DNA of 64,000 nt from Euwallacea fornicatus (GCF_040115645.1 NW_027096035.1:310001-374000), one strand, 5' to 3'. Shown: positions 1 through 11,926, numbered from the stretch's first letter. Numbers and translations are program-made. The notes: generated by a model from the sequence alone, not told the origin.

Positions 1-205
1 GCTATCATGATGTGTTGTGACATCTTAAAGATCTCGTGGAGCTGATTAATTTGACACTTTGTTTAACAAATTTGGTCCTCATTTGCCGAAGTTATCGAGC
101 TTCAAAATTTGAAAAGTCACAAAAGTTGTGTGTTTGAGCAATTAAAGTACTATTTTTCTTGGAAATTCGACAAGATGCAATCATGATGTGTTGTGAAATC
201 TTAAA

Positions 206-381
206 GATCTCGTCGAGCTGATTAATTTGACACTTTGTTTAAGAAATTTGGTCCACAATTCCCGAAGTTATCGAGCTTCAAAATTTGAAAAGTCACAAAA
301 GTTGTGTGTTTGAGCAATTAAAGTACTATTTTTCTTGGAAATTCGACAAGATGCAATCATGATGTGTTGTGAAATCTTAAA
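206..381 (+). repeat. Representative 176-bp monomer (type A)
   Basis: I chose this copy as a reference, starting at GATCTCGTCG; the next copy starts 176 bases later at 382. Reading along it: a CTCG-T-CGAG mini-dyad, ATTAAT, GACACTTTGTTTAAG, the AAATTTGGTCCACAATTCCC block, CGAAGTTATCGAGC, the TTCAAAATTTGAA dyad, AAGTCACAAAAGTTGTGTG, GCAATTAAAGTACT, ATTTTTCTTGGAAATTCGAC, AAGATGCAATCATGATGTG, then TTGTGAAATCTTAAA. Most copies hold ScaI (AGTACT), BglII (AGATCT), BspHI (TCATGA) and AseI (ATTAAT) sites, which should each give a ladder of about 176 bp. It has no open frame of useful length. Confidence 0.93.
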
Positions 382-540
382 GATCTCGTCGAGCTGATTA
401 ATTTGACACTTTGTTTAAGAAATTTGGTCCACAATTCCCGAAGTTATCGAGCTTCAAAATTTGAAAAATCACAAAAGTTGTGTGTTTGAGCACTTAAAGT
501 ACTATTTTTCTTGGAAATTCAACAAGATGCAATCATGATG

Positions 541-716
541 TGTTGTGACATCTTAAAGATCTCGTGGAGCTGATTAATTTGACACTTTGTTTAACAAATT
601 TGGTCCTCATTTGCCGAAGTTATCGAGCTTCAAAATTTGAAAAGTCACAAAAGTTGTGTGTTTGAGCAATTAAAGTACTATTTTTCTTGGAAATTCGACA
701 AGATGCAATCATGATG
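541..716 (+). repeat. Representative type B monomer
   Basis: This copy shows the second common haplotype of zone I: GACATC then CGTGG, CAAATTTGGTCC followed by TCATTTGCCGAAG, AAAAGTCAC, GCAATT and ATTCGAC. Type A copies have GAAATC, CGTCG, GAAATTTGG, CCACAATTCCCG. In much of zone I the two types alternate, so the working period is a dimer of about 352 bp. The TCATTTGCCG form lacks the CCCG half of the CENP-B-box-like site found in type A. Confidence 0.85.
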
Positions 717-2319
717 TGTTGTGAAATCTTAAAGATCTCGTGGAGCTGATTAATTTGACACTTTGTTTAACAAATTTGGTCCTCATTTGCCGAAGTTATC
801 GAGCTTCAAAGTTTGAAAAGTCACAAAAGTTATGTGTTTGAGCACTTAAAGTACTGTTTTTCTTGGAAATCCAACAAGATGCAATCATGATGTGTTGTGA
901 AATCTTAAAGATCTCGTGGAGCTGATTAATTTGACACTTTGTTTAACAAATTTGGTCCTCATTTGCCGAAGTTATCGAGCTTCAAAATTTGAAAAGTCAC
1001 AAAAGTTGTGTGTTTGAGCAATTAAAGTACTATTTTTCTTGGAAATTCGACAAGATGCAATCATAATGTGTTGTGAAATCTTAAAGATCTCGTCGAGCTG
1101 ATTAATTTGACACTTTGTTTAAGAAATTTGGTCCACAATTCCCGAAGTTATCGAGCTTCAAAATTTGAAAAATCACAAAAGTTGTGTGTTTGAGCACTTA
1201 AAGTACTATTTTTCTTGGAAATTCGACAAGATGCAATCATGATGTGTTGTGACATCTTAAAGATCTCGTGGAGCTGATTAATTTGACACTTTGTTTAAGA
1301 AATTTGGTCCACAATTCCCGAAGTTATCGAGCTTCAAAATTTGAAAAATCACAAAAGTTGTGTGTTTGAGCACATAAAGTACTATTTTTCTTGGAAATTC
1401 AACAAGATGCAATCATGATGTGTTGTGACATCTTAAAGATCTCGTGGAGCTGATTAATTTGACACTTTTTTTAACAAATTTGGTCCTCATTTGCCGAAGT
1501 TATCGAGCTTCAAAATTTGAAAAGTCACAAAAGTTGTGTGTTTGAGCAATTAAAGTACTATTTTTCTTGGAAATGCAACAAGATGCAATCATGATGTGTT
1601 GTGACATCTTAAAGATCCCGTGGAGCTGATTAATTTGACACTTTGTTTAACAACCTTGGTCGACAATTCCCGAAGTTATCGAGCTTCAAAATTTGAAAAG
1701 ACACAAAAGTTGTGTGTTTGTGCACTTAAAGTACTATTTTTCATGGAAATTCAACAAGATGCAATCATGATGTGTTGTGAAATCTTAAAGATCTCGTCGA
1801 GCTGATTAATTTGACACTTTGTTTAACAAATTTGGTCCTCATTTGCCGAAGTTATCGAGCTTCAAAATTTGAAAAATCACAAAAGTTGTGTGTTTGAGCA
1901 CTTAAAGTACTGTTTTTCATGGAAATCCAACAAGATGCAATCATGATGTGTTGTGACATCTTAAAGATCTCGTGGAGCTGATTAATTTGACACTTTGTTT
2001 AACAAATTTGGTCCTCATTTGCCGAAGTTATCGAGCTTCAAAATTTGAAAAGTCACAAAAGTTATTTGTTTGAGCACTTAAAGTACTGTTTTTCATGGAA
2101 ATCCAACAAGATTCAATCATGATGTGTTGTGAAATCTTAAAGATCTCGTCGAGCTGATTAATTTGACACTTTGTTTAAGAAATTTGGTCGACAATTCCAG
2201 AAGTTATCGAGCTTCAAAATTTGAAAAGTCACAAAAGTTGTGTGTTTGAGCACTTAAAGTACTATTTTTCTTGGAAATTCAACAAGATGCAATCATGATG
2301 TGTTGTGACATCTTAAAGA

Positions 2320-2400
2320 TCTCGTCGAGCTGATTAACTTGACTCTTTGTTTAAGAAATTTGGCCACAATTCCCGAAGTTATCGAGCTTCAAAATTTGAA
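2320..2400 (+). repeat. 175-bp variant monomer (GGCCAC deletion)
   Basis: TTTGGCCACAATT lacks one base relative to TTTGGTCCACAATT and always travels with TTAACTTGACTC. Other copies lie near 6,058, 11,862, 22,060, 53,328 and 57,017. Because deletion and substitutions are inherited together, these copies share one ancestor spread over 55 kb. Confidence 0.8.
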
Positions 2401-3957
2401 AAGTCACAAAAGTTGTGTGTTTGAGCAATTAAAGTACTATTTTTCTTGGAAATTCAACAAGATGCAATCATGATGTGTTGTGAAATCTTAAAGATCTCGT
2501 CGAGCTGATTAATTTGACACTTTGTTTAAGAAATTTGGTCCACAATTCCCGAAGTTATCGAGCTTCAAAATTTGAAAAGTCACAAAAGTTGTGTGTTTGA
2601 GCAATTAAAGTACTATTTTTCTTGGAAATTCGACAAGATGCAATCATAATGTGTTGTGAAATCTTAAAGATCTCGTCGAGCTGATTAATTTGACACTTTG
2701 TTTAAGAAATTTGGTCCTCATTTGCCGAAGTTATCGAGCTTCAAAATTTGAAAAGTCACAAAAGTTGTGTGTTTGTGCAATTAAAGTACTATTTTTCTTG
2801 GAAATGCAACAAGATGCAATCATGATGTGTTGTGACATCTTAAAGATCTCGTGGAGCTGATTAATTTGACACTTTGTTTAACAACCTTGGTCGACAATTC
2901 CCGAAGTTATCGAGCTTCAAAATTTGAAAAGACACAAAAGTTGTGTGTTTGTGCACTTAAAGTACTATTTTTCATGGAAATTCAACAAGATGCAATCATG
3001 ATGTGTTGTGAAATCTTAAAGATCTCGTCGAGCTGATTAATTTGACACTTTGTTTAACAAATGTGGTCCTCATTTGCCGAAGTTATCGAGCTTCAAAATT
3101 TGAAAAATCACAAAAGTTGTGTGTTTGAGCACTTAAAGTACTGTTTTTCATGGAAATCCAACAAGATGCAATCATGATGTGTTGTGACATCTTAAAGATC
3201 TCGTGGAGCTGATTAATTTGACACTTTGTTTAACAACCTTGGTCGACAATTCCCGAAGTTATCGAGCTTCAAAATTTGAAAAGACACAAAAGTTGTGTGT
3301 TTGTGCACTTAAAGTACTATTTTTCATGGAAATTCAACAAGATGCAATCATGATGTGTTGTGAAATCTTAAAGATCTCGTCGAGCTGATTAATTTGACAC
3401 TTTGTTTAACAAATTTGGTCCTCATTTGCCGAAGTTATCGAGCTTCAAAATTTGAAAAGTCACAAAAGTTGTGTGTTTGAGCAATTAAAGTACTATTTTT
3501 CTTGGAAATTCGACAAGATGCAATCATGATGTGTTGTGAAATCTTAAAGATCTCGTGGAGCTGATTAATTTGACACTTTGTTTAACAAATTTGGTCCTCA
3601 TTTGCCGAAGTTATCGAGCTTCAAAATTTGAAAAGTCACAAAAGTTGTGTGTTTGAGCAATTAAAGTACTATTTTTCTTGGAAATTCAACAAGATGCAAT
3701 CATGATGTGTTGTGAAATCTTAAAGATCTCGTCGAGCTGATTAATTTGACACTTTGTTTAAGAAATTTGGTCCACAATTCCCGAAGTTATCGAGCTTCAA
3801 AATTTGAAAAATCACAAAAGTTGTGTGTTTGAGCACTTAAAGTACTATTTTTCTTGGAAATTCAACAAGATGCAATCATGATGTGTTGTGACATCTTAAA
3901 GATCTCGTGGAGCTGATTAATTTGACACTTTGTTTAACAAATTTGGTCCTCATTTGC

Positions 3958-6900
3958 CGAAGTTATCGAGCTTCAAAATTTGAAAAGTCACAAAAGTTGT
4001 GTGTTTGAGCAATTAAAGTACTATTTTTCTTGGAAATTCGACAAGATGCAATCATGATGTGTTGTGAAATCTTAAAGATCTCGTCGAGCTGATTAATTTG
4101 ACACTTTGTTTAAGAAATTTGGTCCACAATTCCCGAAGTTATCGAGCTTCAAAATTTGAAAAATCACAAAAGTTGTGTGTTTGAGCACTTAAAGTACTAT
4201 TTTTCTTGGAAATTCAACAAGATGCAATCATGATGTGTTGTGACATCTTAAAGATCTCGTGGAGCTGATTAATTTGACACTTTGTTTAACAAATTTGGTC
4301 CTCATTTGCCGAAGTTATCGAGCTTCAAAATTTGAAAAGTCACAAAAGTTGTGTGTTTGAGCAATTAAAGTACTATTTTTCTTGGAAATTCGACAAGATG
4401 CAATCATGATGTGTTGTGAAATCTTAAAGATCTCGTGGAGCTGATTAATTTGACACTTTGTTTAACAAATTTGGTCCTCATTTGCCGAAGTTATCGAGCT
4501 TCAAAGTTTGAAAAGTCACAAAAGTTATGTGTTTGAGCACTTAAAGTACTGTTTTTCTTGGAAATCCAACAAGATGCAATCATGATGTGTTGTGAAATCT
4601 TAAAGATCTCGTGGAGCTGATTAATTTGACACTTTGTTTAACAAATTTGGTCCTCATTTGCCGAAGTTATCGAGCTTCAAAATTTGAAAAGTCACAAAAG
4701 TTGTGTGTTTGAGCAATTAAAGTACTATTTTTCTTGGAAATTCGACAAGATGCAATCATAATGTGTTGTGAAATCTTAAAGATCTCGTCGAGCTGATTAA
4801 TTTGACACTTTGTTTAAGAAATTTGGTCCACAATTCCCGAAGTTATCGAGCTTCAAAATTTGAAAAATCACAAAAGTTGTGTGTTTGAGCACTTAAAGTA
4901 CTATTTTTCTTGGAAATTCGACAAGATGCAATCATGATGTGTTGTGACATCTTAAAGATCTCGTGGAGCTGATTAATTTGACACTTTGTTTAAGAAATTT
5001 GGTCCACAATTCCCGAAGTTATCGAGCTTCAAAATTTGAAAAATCACAAAAGTTGTGTGTTTGAGCACATAAAGTACTATTTTTCTTGGAAATTCAACAA
5101 GATGCAATCATGATGTGTTGTGACATCTTAAAGATCTCGTGGAGCTGATTAATTTGACACTTTTTTTAACAAATTTGGTCCTCATTTGCCGAAGTTATCG
5201 AGCTTCAAAATTTGAAAAGTCACAAAAGTTGTGTGTTTGAGCAATTAAAGTACTATTTTTCTTGGAAATGCAACAAGATGCAATCATGATGTGTTGTGAC
5301 ATCTTAAAGATCCCGTGGAGCTGATTAATTTGACACTTTGTTTAACAACCTTGGTCGACAATTCCCGAAGTTATCGAGCTTCAAAATTTGAAAAGACACA
5401 AAAGTTGTGTGTTTGTGCACTTAAAGTACTATTTTTCATGGAAATTCAACAAGATGCAATCATGATGTGTTGTGAAATCTTAAAGATCTCGTCGAGCTGA
5501 TTAATTTGACACTTTGTTTAACAAATTTGGTCCTCATTTGCCGAAGTTATCGAGCTTCAAAATTTGAAAAATCACAAAAGTTGTGTGTTTGAGCACTTAA
5601 AGTACTGTTTTTCATGGAAATCCAACAAGATGCAATCATGATGTGTTGTGACATCTTAAAGATCTCGTGGAGCTGATTAATTTGACACTTTGTTTAACAA
5701 ATTTGGTCCTCATTTGCCGAAGTTATCGAGCTTCAAAATTTGAAAAGTCACAAAAGTTATTTGTTTGAGCACTTAAAGTACTGTTTTTCATGGAAATCCA
5801 ACAAGATTCAATCATGATGTGTTGTGAAATCTTAAAGATCTCGTCGAGCTGATTAATTTGACACTTTGTTTAAGAAATTTGGTCGACAATTCCAGAAGTT
5901 ATCGAGCTTCAAAATTTGAAAAGTCACAAAAGTTGTGTGTTTGAGCACTTAAAGTACTATTTTTCTTGGAAATTCAACAAGATGCAATCATGATGTGTTG
6001 TGACATCTTAAAGATCTCGTCGAGCTGATTAACTTGACTCTTTGTTTAAGAAATTTGGCCACAATTCCCGAAGTTATCGAGCTTCAAAATTTGAAAAGTC
6101 ACAAAAGTTGTGTGTTTGAGCAATTAAAGTACTATTTTTCTTGGAAATTCAACAAGATGCAATCATGATGTGTTGTGAAATCTTAAAGATCTCGTCGAGC
6201 TGATTAATTTGACACTTTGTTTAAGAAATTTGGTCCACAATTCCCGAAGTTATCGAGCTTCAAAATTTGAAAAGTCACAAAAGTTGTGTGTTTGAGCAAT
6301 TAAAGTACTATTTTTCTTGGAAATTCGACAAGATGCAATCATAATGTGTTGTGAAATCTTAAAGATCTCGTCGAGCTGATTAATTTGACACTTTGTTTAA
6401 GAAATTTGGTCCTCATTTGCCGAAGTTATCGAGCTTCAAAATTTGAAAAGTCACAAAAGTTGTGTGTTTGTGCAATTAAAGTACTATTTTTCTTGGAAAT
6501 GCAACAAGATGCAATCATGATGTGTTGTGACATCTTAAAGATCTCGTGGAGCTGATTAATTTGACACTTTGTTTAACAACCTTGGTCGACAATTCCCGAA
6601 GTTATCGAGCTTCAAAATTTGAAAAGACACAAAAGTTGTGTGTTTGTGCACTTAAAGTACTATTTTTCATGGAAATTCAACAAGATGCAATCATGATGTG
6701 TTGTGAAATCTTAAAGATCTCGTCGAGCTGATTAATTTGACACTTTGTTTAACAAATGTGGTCCTCATTTGCCGAAGTTATCGAGCTTCAAAATTTGAAA
6801 AATCACAAAAGTTGTGTGTTTGAGCACTTAAAGTACTGTTTTTCATGGAAATCCAACAAGATGCAATCATGATGTGTTGTGACATCTTAAAGATCTCGTG

Positions 6901-7505
6901 GAGCTGATTAATTTGACACTTTGTTTAACAACCTTGGTCGACAATTCCCGAAGTTATCGAGCTTCAAAATTTGAAAAGACACAAAAGTTGTGTGTTTGTG
7001 CACTTAAAGTACTATTTTTCATGGAAATTCAACAAGATGCAATCATGATGTGTTGTGAAATCTTAAAGATCTCGTCGAGCTGATTAATTTGACACTTTGT
7101 TTAACAAATTTGGTCCTCATTTGCCGAAGTTATCGAGCTTCAAAATTTGAAAAGTCACAAAAGTTGTGTGTTTGAGCAATTAAAGTACTATTTTTCTTGG
7201 AAATTCGACAAGATGCAATCATGATGTGTTGTGAAATCTTAAAGATCTCGTGGAGCTGATTAATTTGACACTTTGTTTAACAAATTTGGTCCTCATTTGC
7301 CGAAGTTATCGAGCTTCAAAATTTGAAAAGTCACAAAAGTTGTGTGTTTGAGCAATTAAAGTACTATTTTTCTTGGAAATTCAACAAGATGCAATCATGA
7401 TGTGTTGTGAAATCTTAAAGATCTCGTCGAGCTGATTAATTTGACACTTTGTTTAAGAAATTTGGTCCACAATTCCCGAAGTTATCGAGCTTCAAAATTT
7501 GAAAA
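3958..7505 (+). repeat. 3,695-bp duplication, copy 2
   Basis: This is the second copy of the block at 263-3,810. The copy length (about 3,548 bp) is about 147 bp less than the offset, so the pair is effectively a direct tandem duplication of a 21-monomer unit. It diverges at about 7,505, where AAAAATCAC in copy 1 is AAAAGTCAC here. Near identity implies a recent event or an assembly effect. Confidence 0.88.
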
Positions 7506-8280
7506 GTCACAAAAGTTGTGTGTTTGAGCACATAAAGTACTATTTTTCTTGGAAATTCAACAAGATGCAATCATGATGTGTTGTGACATCTTAAAGATCT
7601 CGTGGAGCTGATTAATTTGACACTTTGTTTAACAAATTTGGTCCTCATTTGCCGAAGTTATCGAGCTTCAAAATTTGAAAAGTCACAAAAGTTGTGTGTT
7701 TGAGCAATTAAAGTACTATTTTTCTTGGAAATTCGACAAGATGCAATCATGATGTGTTGTGAAATCTTAAAGATCTCGTCGAGCTGATTAATTTGACACT
7801 TTGTTTAAGAAATTTGGTCCACAATTCCCGAAGTTATCGAGCTTCAAAATGTGAAAAATCACAAAAGTTGTGTGTTTGAGCACATAAAGTACTATTTTTC
7901 TTGGAAATTCAACAAGATGCAATCATGATGTGTTGTGACATCTTAAAGATCTCGTGGAGCTGATTAATTTGACACTTTGTTTAACAAATTTGGTCCTCAT
8001 TTGCCGAAGTTATCGAGCTTCAAAATTTGAAAAGTCACATAAGTTGTGTGTTTGAGCAATTAAAGTACTATTTTTCTTGGAAATTCGACAAGATGCAATC
8101 ATAATGTGTTGTGAAATCTTAAAGATCTCGTCGAGCTGATTAATTTGACACTTTGTTTAAGAAATTTGGTCCACAATTCCCGAAGTTATCGAGCTTCAAA
8201 ATTTGAAAAATCACAAAAGTTGTGTGTTTGAGCACTTAAAGTACTATTTTTCTTGGAAATTCAACAAGATGCAATTATGA

Positions 8281-8360
8281 TGTGTTGTGACATCTTAAAG
8301 ATCTCGTGGAGCTGATTAATTTGACACTTATGTTTAACAAATTTGGTCCTCATTTGCCGA
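8281..8360 (+). repeat. 177-bp variant monomer (CTTATG insertion)
   Basis: GACACTTATGTTTAAC carries one extra base relative to GACACTTTGTTTAAC. It occurs at 8,330, 14,130 and 17,295, always followed by AAAGTTTGAA and GTTATGTG, so the three are copies of one mutant monomer. Confidence 0.8.
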
Positions 8361-9013
8361 AGTTATCGAGCTTCAAAGTTTGAAAAGTCACAAAAGTTAT
8401 GTGTTTGAGCACTTAAAGTACTGTTTTTCTTGGAAATCCAACAAGATGCAATCATGATGTGTTGTGACATCTTAAAGATCTCGTGGAGCTGATTAATTTG
8501 ACACTTTGTTTAAGAAATTTGGTCCACAATTCCCGAAGTTATCGAGCTTCAAAATTTGAAAAATCACAAAAGTTGTGTGTTTGAGCACATAAAGTACTAT
8601 TTTTCTTGGAAATTCAACAAGATGCAATCATGATGTGTTGTGACATCTTAAAGATCTCGTGGAGCTGATTAATTTGACACTTTTTTTAACAAATTTGGTC
8701 CTCATTTGCCGAAGTTATCGAGCTTCAAAATTTGAAAAGTCACAAAAGTTGTGTGTTTGAGCAATTAAAGTACTATTTTTCTTGGAAATGCAACAAGATG
8801 CAATCATGATGTGTTGTGACATCTTAAAGATCTCGTGGAGCTGATTAATTTGACACTTTGTTTAACAACCTTGGTCGACAATTCCCGAAGTTATCGAGCT
8901 TCAAAATTTGAAAAGACACAAAAGTTGTGTGTTTGTGCACTTAAAGTACTATTTTTCATGGAAATTCAACAAGATGCAATCATGATGTGTTGTGAAATCT
9001 TAAAGATCTCGTC

Positions 9014-10419
9014 GAGCTGATTAATTTGACACTTTGTTTAACAAATTTGGTCCTCATTTGCCGAAGTTATCGAGCTTCAAAATTTGAAAAGTCACAAAAG
9101 TTGTGTGTTTGAGCAATTAAAGTACTATTTTTCTTGGAAATTCAACAAGATGCAATCATGATGTGTTGTGAAATCTTAAAGATCTCGTCGAGCTGATTAA
9201 TTTGACACTTTGTTTAAGAAATTTGGTCCACAATTCCCGAAGTTATCGAGCTTCAAAATTTGAAAAGTCACAAAAGTTGTGTGTTTGAGCAATTAAAGTA
9301 CTATTTTTCTTGGAAATTCGACAAGATGCAATCATGATGTGTTGTGACATCTTAAAGATCTCGTGGAGCTGATTAATTTGACACTTTGTTTAACAAATTT
9401 GGTCCTCATTTGCCGAAGTTATCGAGCTTCAAAATTTGAAAAGTCACAAAAGTTGTGTGTTTGAGCAATTAAAGTACTATTTTTCTTGGAAATGCAACAA
9501 GATGCAATCATGATGTGTTGTGACATCTTAAAGATCTCGTGGAGCTGATTAATTTGACACTTTGTTTAACAACCTTGGTCGACAATTCCCGAAGTTATCG
9601 AGCTTCAAAATTTGAAAAATCACAAAAGTTGTGTGTTTGAGCACTTAAAGTACTGTTTTTCATGGAAATCCAACAAGATGCAATCATGATGTGTTGTGAC
9701 ATCTTAAAGATCTCGTGGAGCTGATTAATTTGACACTTTGTTTAACAAATTTGGTCCTCATTTGCCGAAGTTATCGAGCTTCAAAATTTGAAAAGTCACA
9801 AAAGTTGTGTGTTTGAGCAATTAAAGTACTATTTTTCTTGGAAATTCCACAAGATGCAATCATGATGTGTTGTGAAATCTTAAAGATCTCGTCGAGCTGA
9901 TTAATTTGACACTTTGTTTAAGAAATTTGGTCGACAATTCCAGAAGTTATCGAGCTTCAAAATTTGAAAAGTCACAAAAGTTGTGTGTTTGAGCAATTAA
10001 AGTACTATTTTTCTTGGAAATTCGACAAGATGCAATCATGATGTGTTGTGAAATCTTAAAGATCTCGTCGAGCTGATTAATTTGACACTTTGTTTAAGAA
10101 ATTTGGTCCACAATTCCCGAAGTTATCGAGCTTCAAAATTTGAAGTCACAAAAGTTGTGTGTTTGAGCAATTAAAATACTATTTTTCTTGGAAATTCAAC
10201 AAGATGCAATCATGATGTGTTGTGAAATCTTAAAGATCTCGTCGAGCTGATTAATTTGACACTTTGTTTAAGAAATTTGGTCGACAATTCCAGAAGTTAT
10301 CGAGCTTCAAAATTTGAAAAGTCACAAAAGTTGTGTGTTTGAGCACTTAAAGTACTATTTTTCTTGGAAATTCGACAAGATGCAATCATGATGTGTTGTG
10401 ACATCTTAAAGATCTCGTG
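9014..10419 (+). repeat. 1,406-bp tandem duplication, copy 1
   Basis: Eight monomers (8 x 176 minus 2) repeat directly at 10,420. Shared rare markers are AAATTCCACAAG (9,845/11,251) and the 174-bp TTTGAAGTCAC monomer (10,141/11,547). The left limit is the CGTCG/CGTGG difference at about 9,013/10,419. The copies part at about 10,373, where ATTCGAC here is ATTCAAC in copy 2. Confidence 0.87.
10121..10200 (+). repeat. 174-bp variant monomer (TTTGAAGTCAC)
   Basis: Two bases are missing after TTTGAA, and the copy carries GCAATTAAAATAC in place of AAAGTAC, which destroys the ScaI site. Similar copies recur through all four zones (for example 11,547, 12,247, 13,301, 15,764, 16,466, 25,430, 28,238, 50,733, 59,512). 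A subset has AAAAGTTGAAG instead (25,425, 27,881, 32,970). Confidence 0.82.
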
Positions 10420-11778
10420 GAGCTGATTAATTTGACACTTTGTTTAACAAATTTGGTCCTCATTTGCCGAAGTTATCGAGCTTCAAAATTTGAAAAGTCA
10501 CAAAAGTTGTGTGTTTGAGCAATTAAAGTACTATTTTTCTTGGAAATTCAACAAGATGCAATCATGATGTGTTGTGAAATCTTAAAGATCTCGTCGAGCT
10601 GATTAATTTGACACTTTGTTTAAGAAATTTGGTCCACAATTCCCGAAGTTATCGAGCTTCAAAATTTGAAAAGTCACAAAAGTTGTGTGTTTGAGCAATT
10701 AAAGTACTATTTTTCTTGGAAATTCGACAAGATGCAATCATGATGTGTTGTGACATCTTAAAGATCTCGTGGAGCTGATTAATTTGACACTTTGTTTAAC
10801 AAATTTGGTCCTCATTTGCCGAAGTTATCGAGCTTCAAAATTTGAAAAGTCACAAAAGTTGTGTGTTTGAGCAATTAAAGTACTATTTTTCTTGGAAATG
10901 CAACAAGATGCAATCATGATGTGTTGTGACATCTTAAAGATCTCGTGGAGCTGATTAATTTGACACTTTGTTTAACAACCTTGGTCGACAATTCCCGAAG
11001 TTATCGAGCTTCAAAATTTGAAAAATCACAAAAGTTGTGTGTTTGAGCACTTAAAGTACTGTTTTTCATGGAAATCCAACAAGATGCAATCATGATGTGT
11101 TGTGACATCTTAAAGATCTCGTGGAGCTGATTAATTTGACACTTTGTTTAACAAATTTGGTCCTCATTTGCCGAAGTTATCGAGCTTCAAAATTTGAAAA
11201 GTCACAAAAGTTGTGTGTTTGAGCAATTAAAGTACTATTTTTCTTGGAAATTCCACAAGATGCAATCATGATGTGTTGTGAAATCTTAAAGATCTCGTCG
11301 AGCTGATTAATTTGACACTTTGTTTAAGAAATTTGGTCGACAATTCCAGAAGTTATCGAGCTTCAAAATTTGAAAAGTCACAAAAGTTGTGTGTTTGAGC
11401 AATTAAAGTACTATTTTTCTTGGAAATTCGACAAGATGCAATCATGATGTGTTGTGAAATCTTAAAGATCTCGTCGAGCTGATTAATTTGACACTTTGTT
11501 TAAGAAATTTGGTCCACAATTCCCGAAGTTATCGAGCTTCAAAATTTGAAGTCACAAAAGTTGTGTGTTTGAGCAATTAAAATACTATTTTTCTTGGAAA
11601 TTCAACAAGATGCAATCATGATGTGTTGTGAAATCTTAAAGATCTCGTCGAGCTGATTAATTTGACACTTTGTTTAAGAAATTTGGTCGACAATTCCAGA
11701 AGTTATCGAGCTTCAAAATTTGAAAAGTCACAAAAGTTGTGTGTTTGAGCACTTAAAGTACTATTTTTCTTGGAAATT
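10420..11778 (+). repeat. 1,406-bp tandem duplication, copy 2
   Basis: This is the direct tandem partner of 9,014-10,419. After about 11,779 it runs into the 175-bp TTAACTTGACTC / GGCCAC monomer, which the first copy does not have at that place. The unit includes alternating A and B monomers plus one CAACCTTGG copy. Confidence 0.87.
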
Positions 11779-11926
11779 CAACAAGATGCAATCATGATGT
11801 GTTGTGACATCTTAAAGATCTCGTCGAGCTGATTAACTTGACTCTTTGTTTAAGAAATTTGGCCACAATTCCCGAAGTTATCGAGCTTCAAAATTTGAAA
11901 AGTCACAAAAGTTGTGTGTTTGAGCA

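Larger units (their letters stand above)
1..1615 (+). repeat. Block shared with 19,525-20,787 (two-monomer indel)
   Basis: Bases 1-712 match 19,525-20,236 at an offset of 19,524 with no difference seen. Bases 1,065-1,615 then match 20,237-20,787 at 19,172, which is exactly 352 bases less. One copy has therefore gained or lost two whole monomers between 713 and 1,064. Both copies start at the rare GATGCTATC allele. After 1,615 (AGATCCCG) the two diverge. The match shows that blocks about 19.5 kb apart have exchanged or duplicated. Confidence 0.8.
263..3810 (+). repeat. 3,695-bp duplication, copy 1
   Basis: This block recurs at 3,958-7,505, an offset of 3,695 bp (21 monomers, one of them 1 bp short). 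Shared rare variants include CACTTTTTTTAAC (about 1,465/5,160), AGATCCCG (1,615/5,310), GATTCAATC (about 2,110/5,806), the 175-bp GGCCAC monomer (about 2,364/6,058) and AAATGTGG (about 3,060/6,755). I noticed no difference inside the block. Left of 263 and right of 3,810 the two copies carry different alleles. Confidence 0.88.

Noticed and set aside
330..356. Plus-strand TTTTTCTTGGAAATTCGA as a CENP-B box
   Set aside because: It shares TTGGAAA with the human box, but those are mostly non-essential positions; only about 4 of 9 key bases match, fewer than at the minus-strand site.
206..381. The 176-bp monomer as a doubled 88-bp unit
   Set aside because: The two halves show only short shared words such as GACA, TTTG and GAAA, with no continuous alignment by eye.
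206..381. Identification as a named satellite such as the Arabidopsis 178-bp repeat or human alpha satellite
   Set aside because: The length is similar, but I could not recall any named family whose sequence matches this monomer, so no name or species is given.
206..381. Promoter or terminator in each monomer
   Set aside because: AT-rich words such as TTAATT and ATTTTTC occur, but there is no defined TATA/initiator arrangement or hairpin with a T-run. Satellite transcription cannot be judged from sequence.
1620..1805. Ten 61-codon open frames (1620, 2851, 3203, 5315, 6546, 6898, 8835, 17976, 18328, 18680), nine identical
   Set aside because: They start at GTG, cross the monomer boundary and exist only where a CGTGG monomer of the CAACCTTGG type meets the next copy. 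They are copies of one satellite haplotype with no ribosome-site, codon or domain evidence of a protein.
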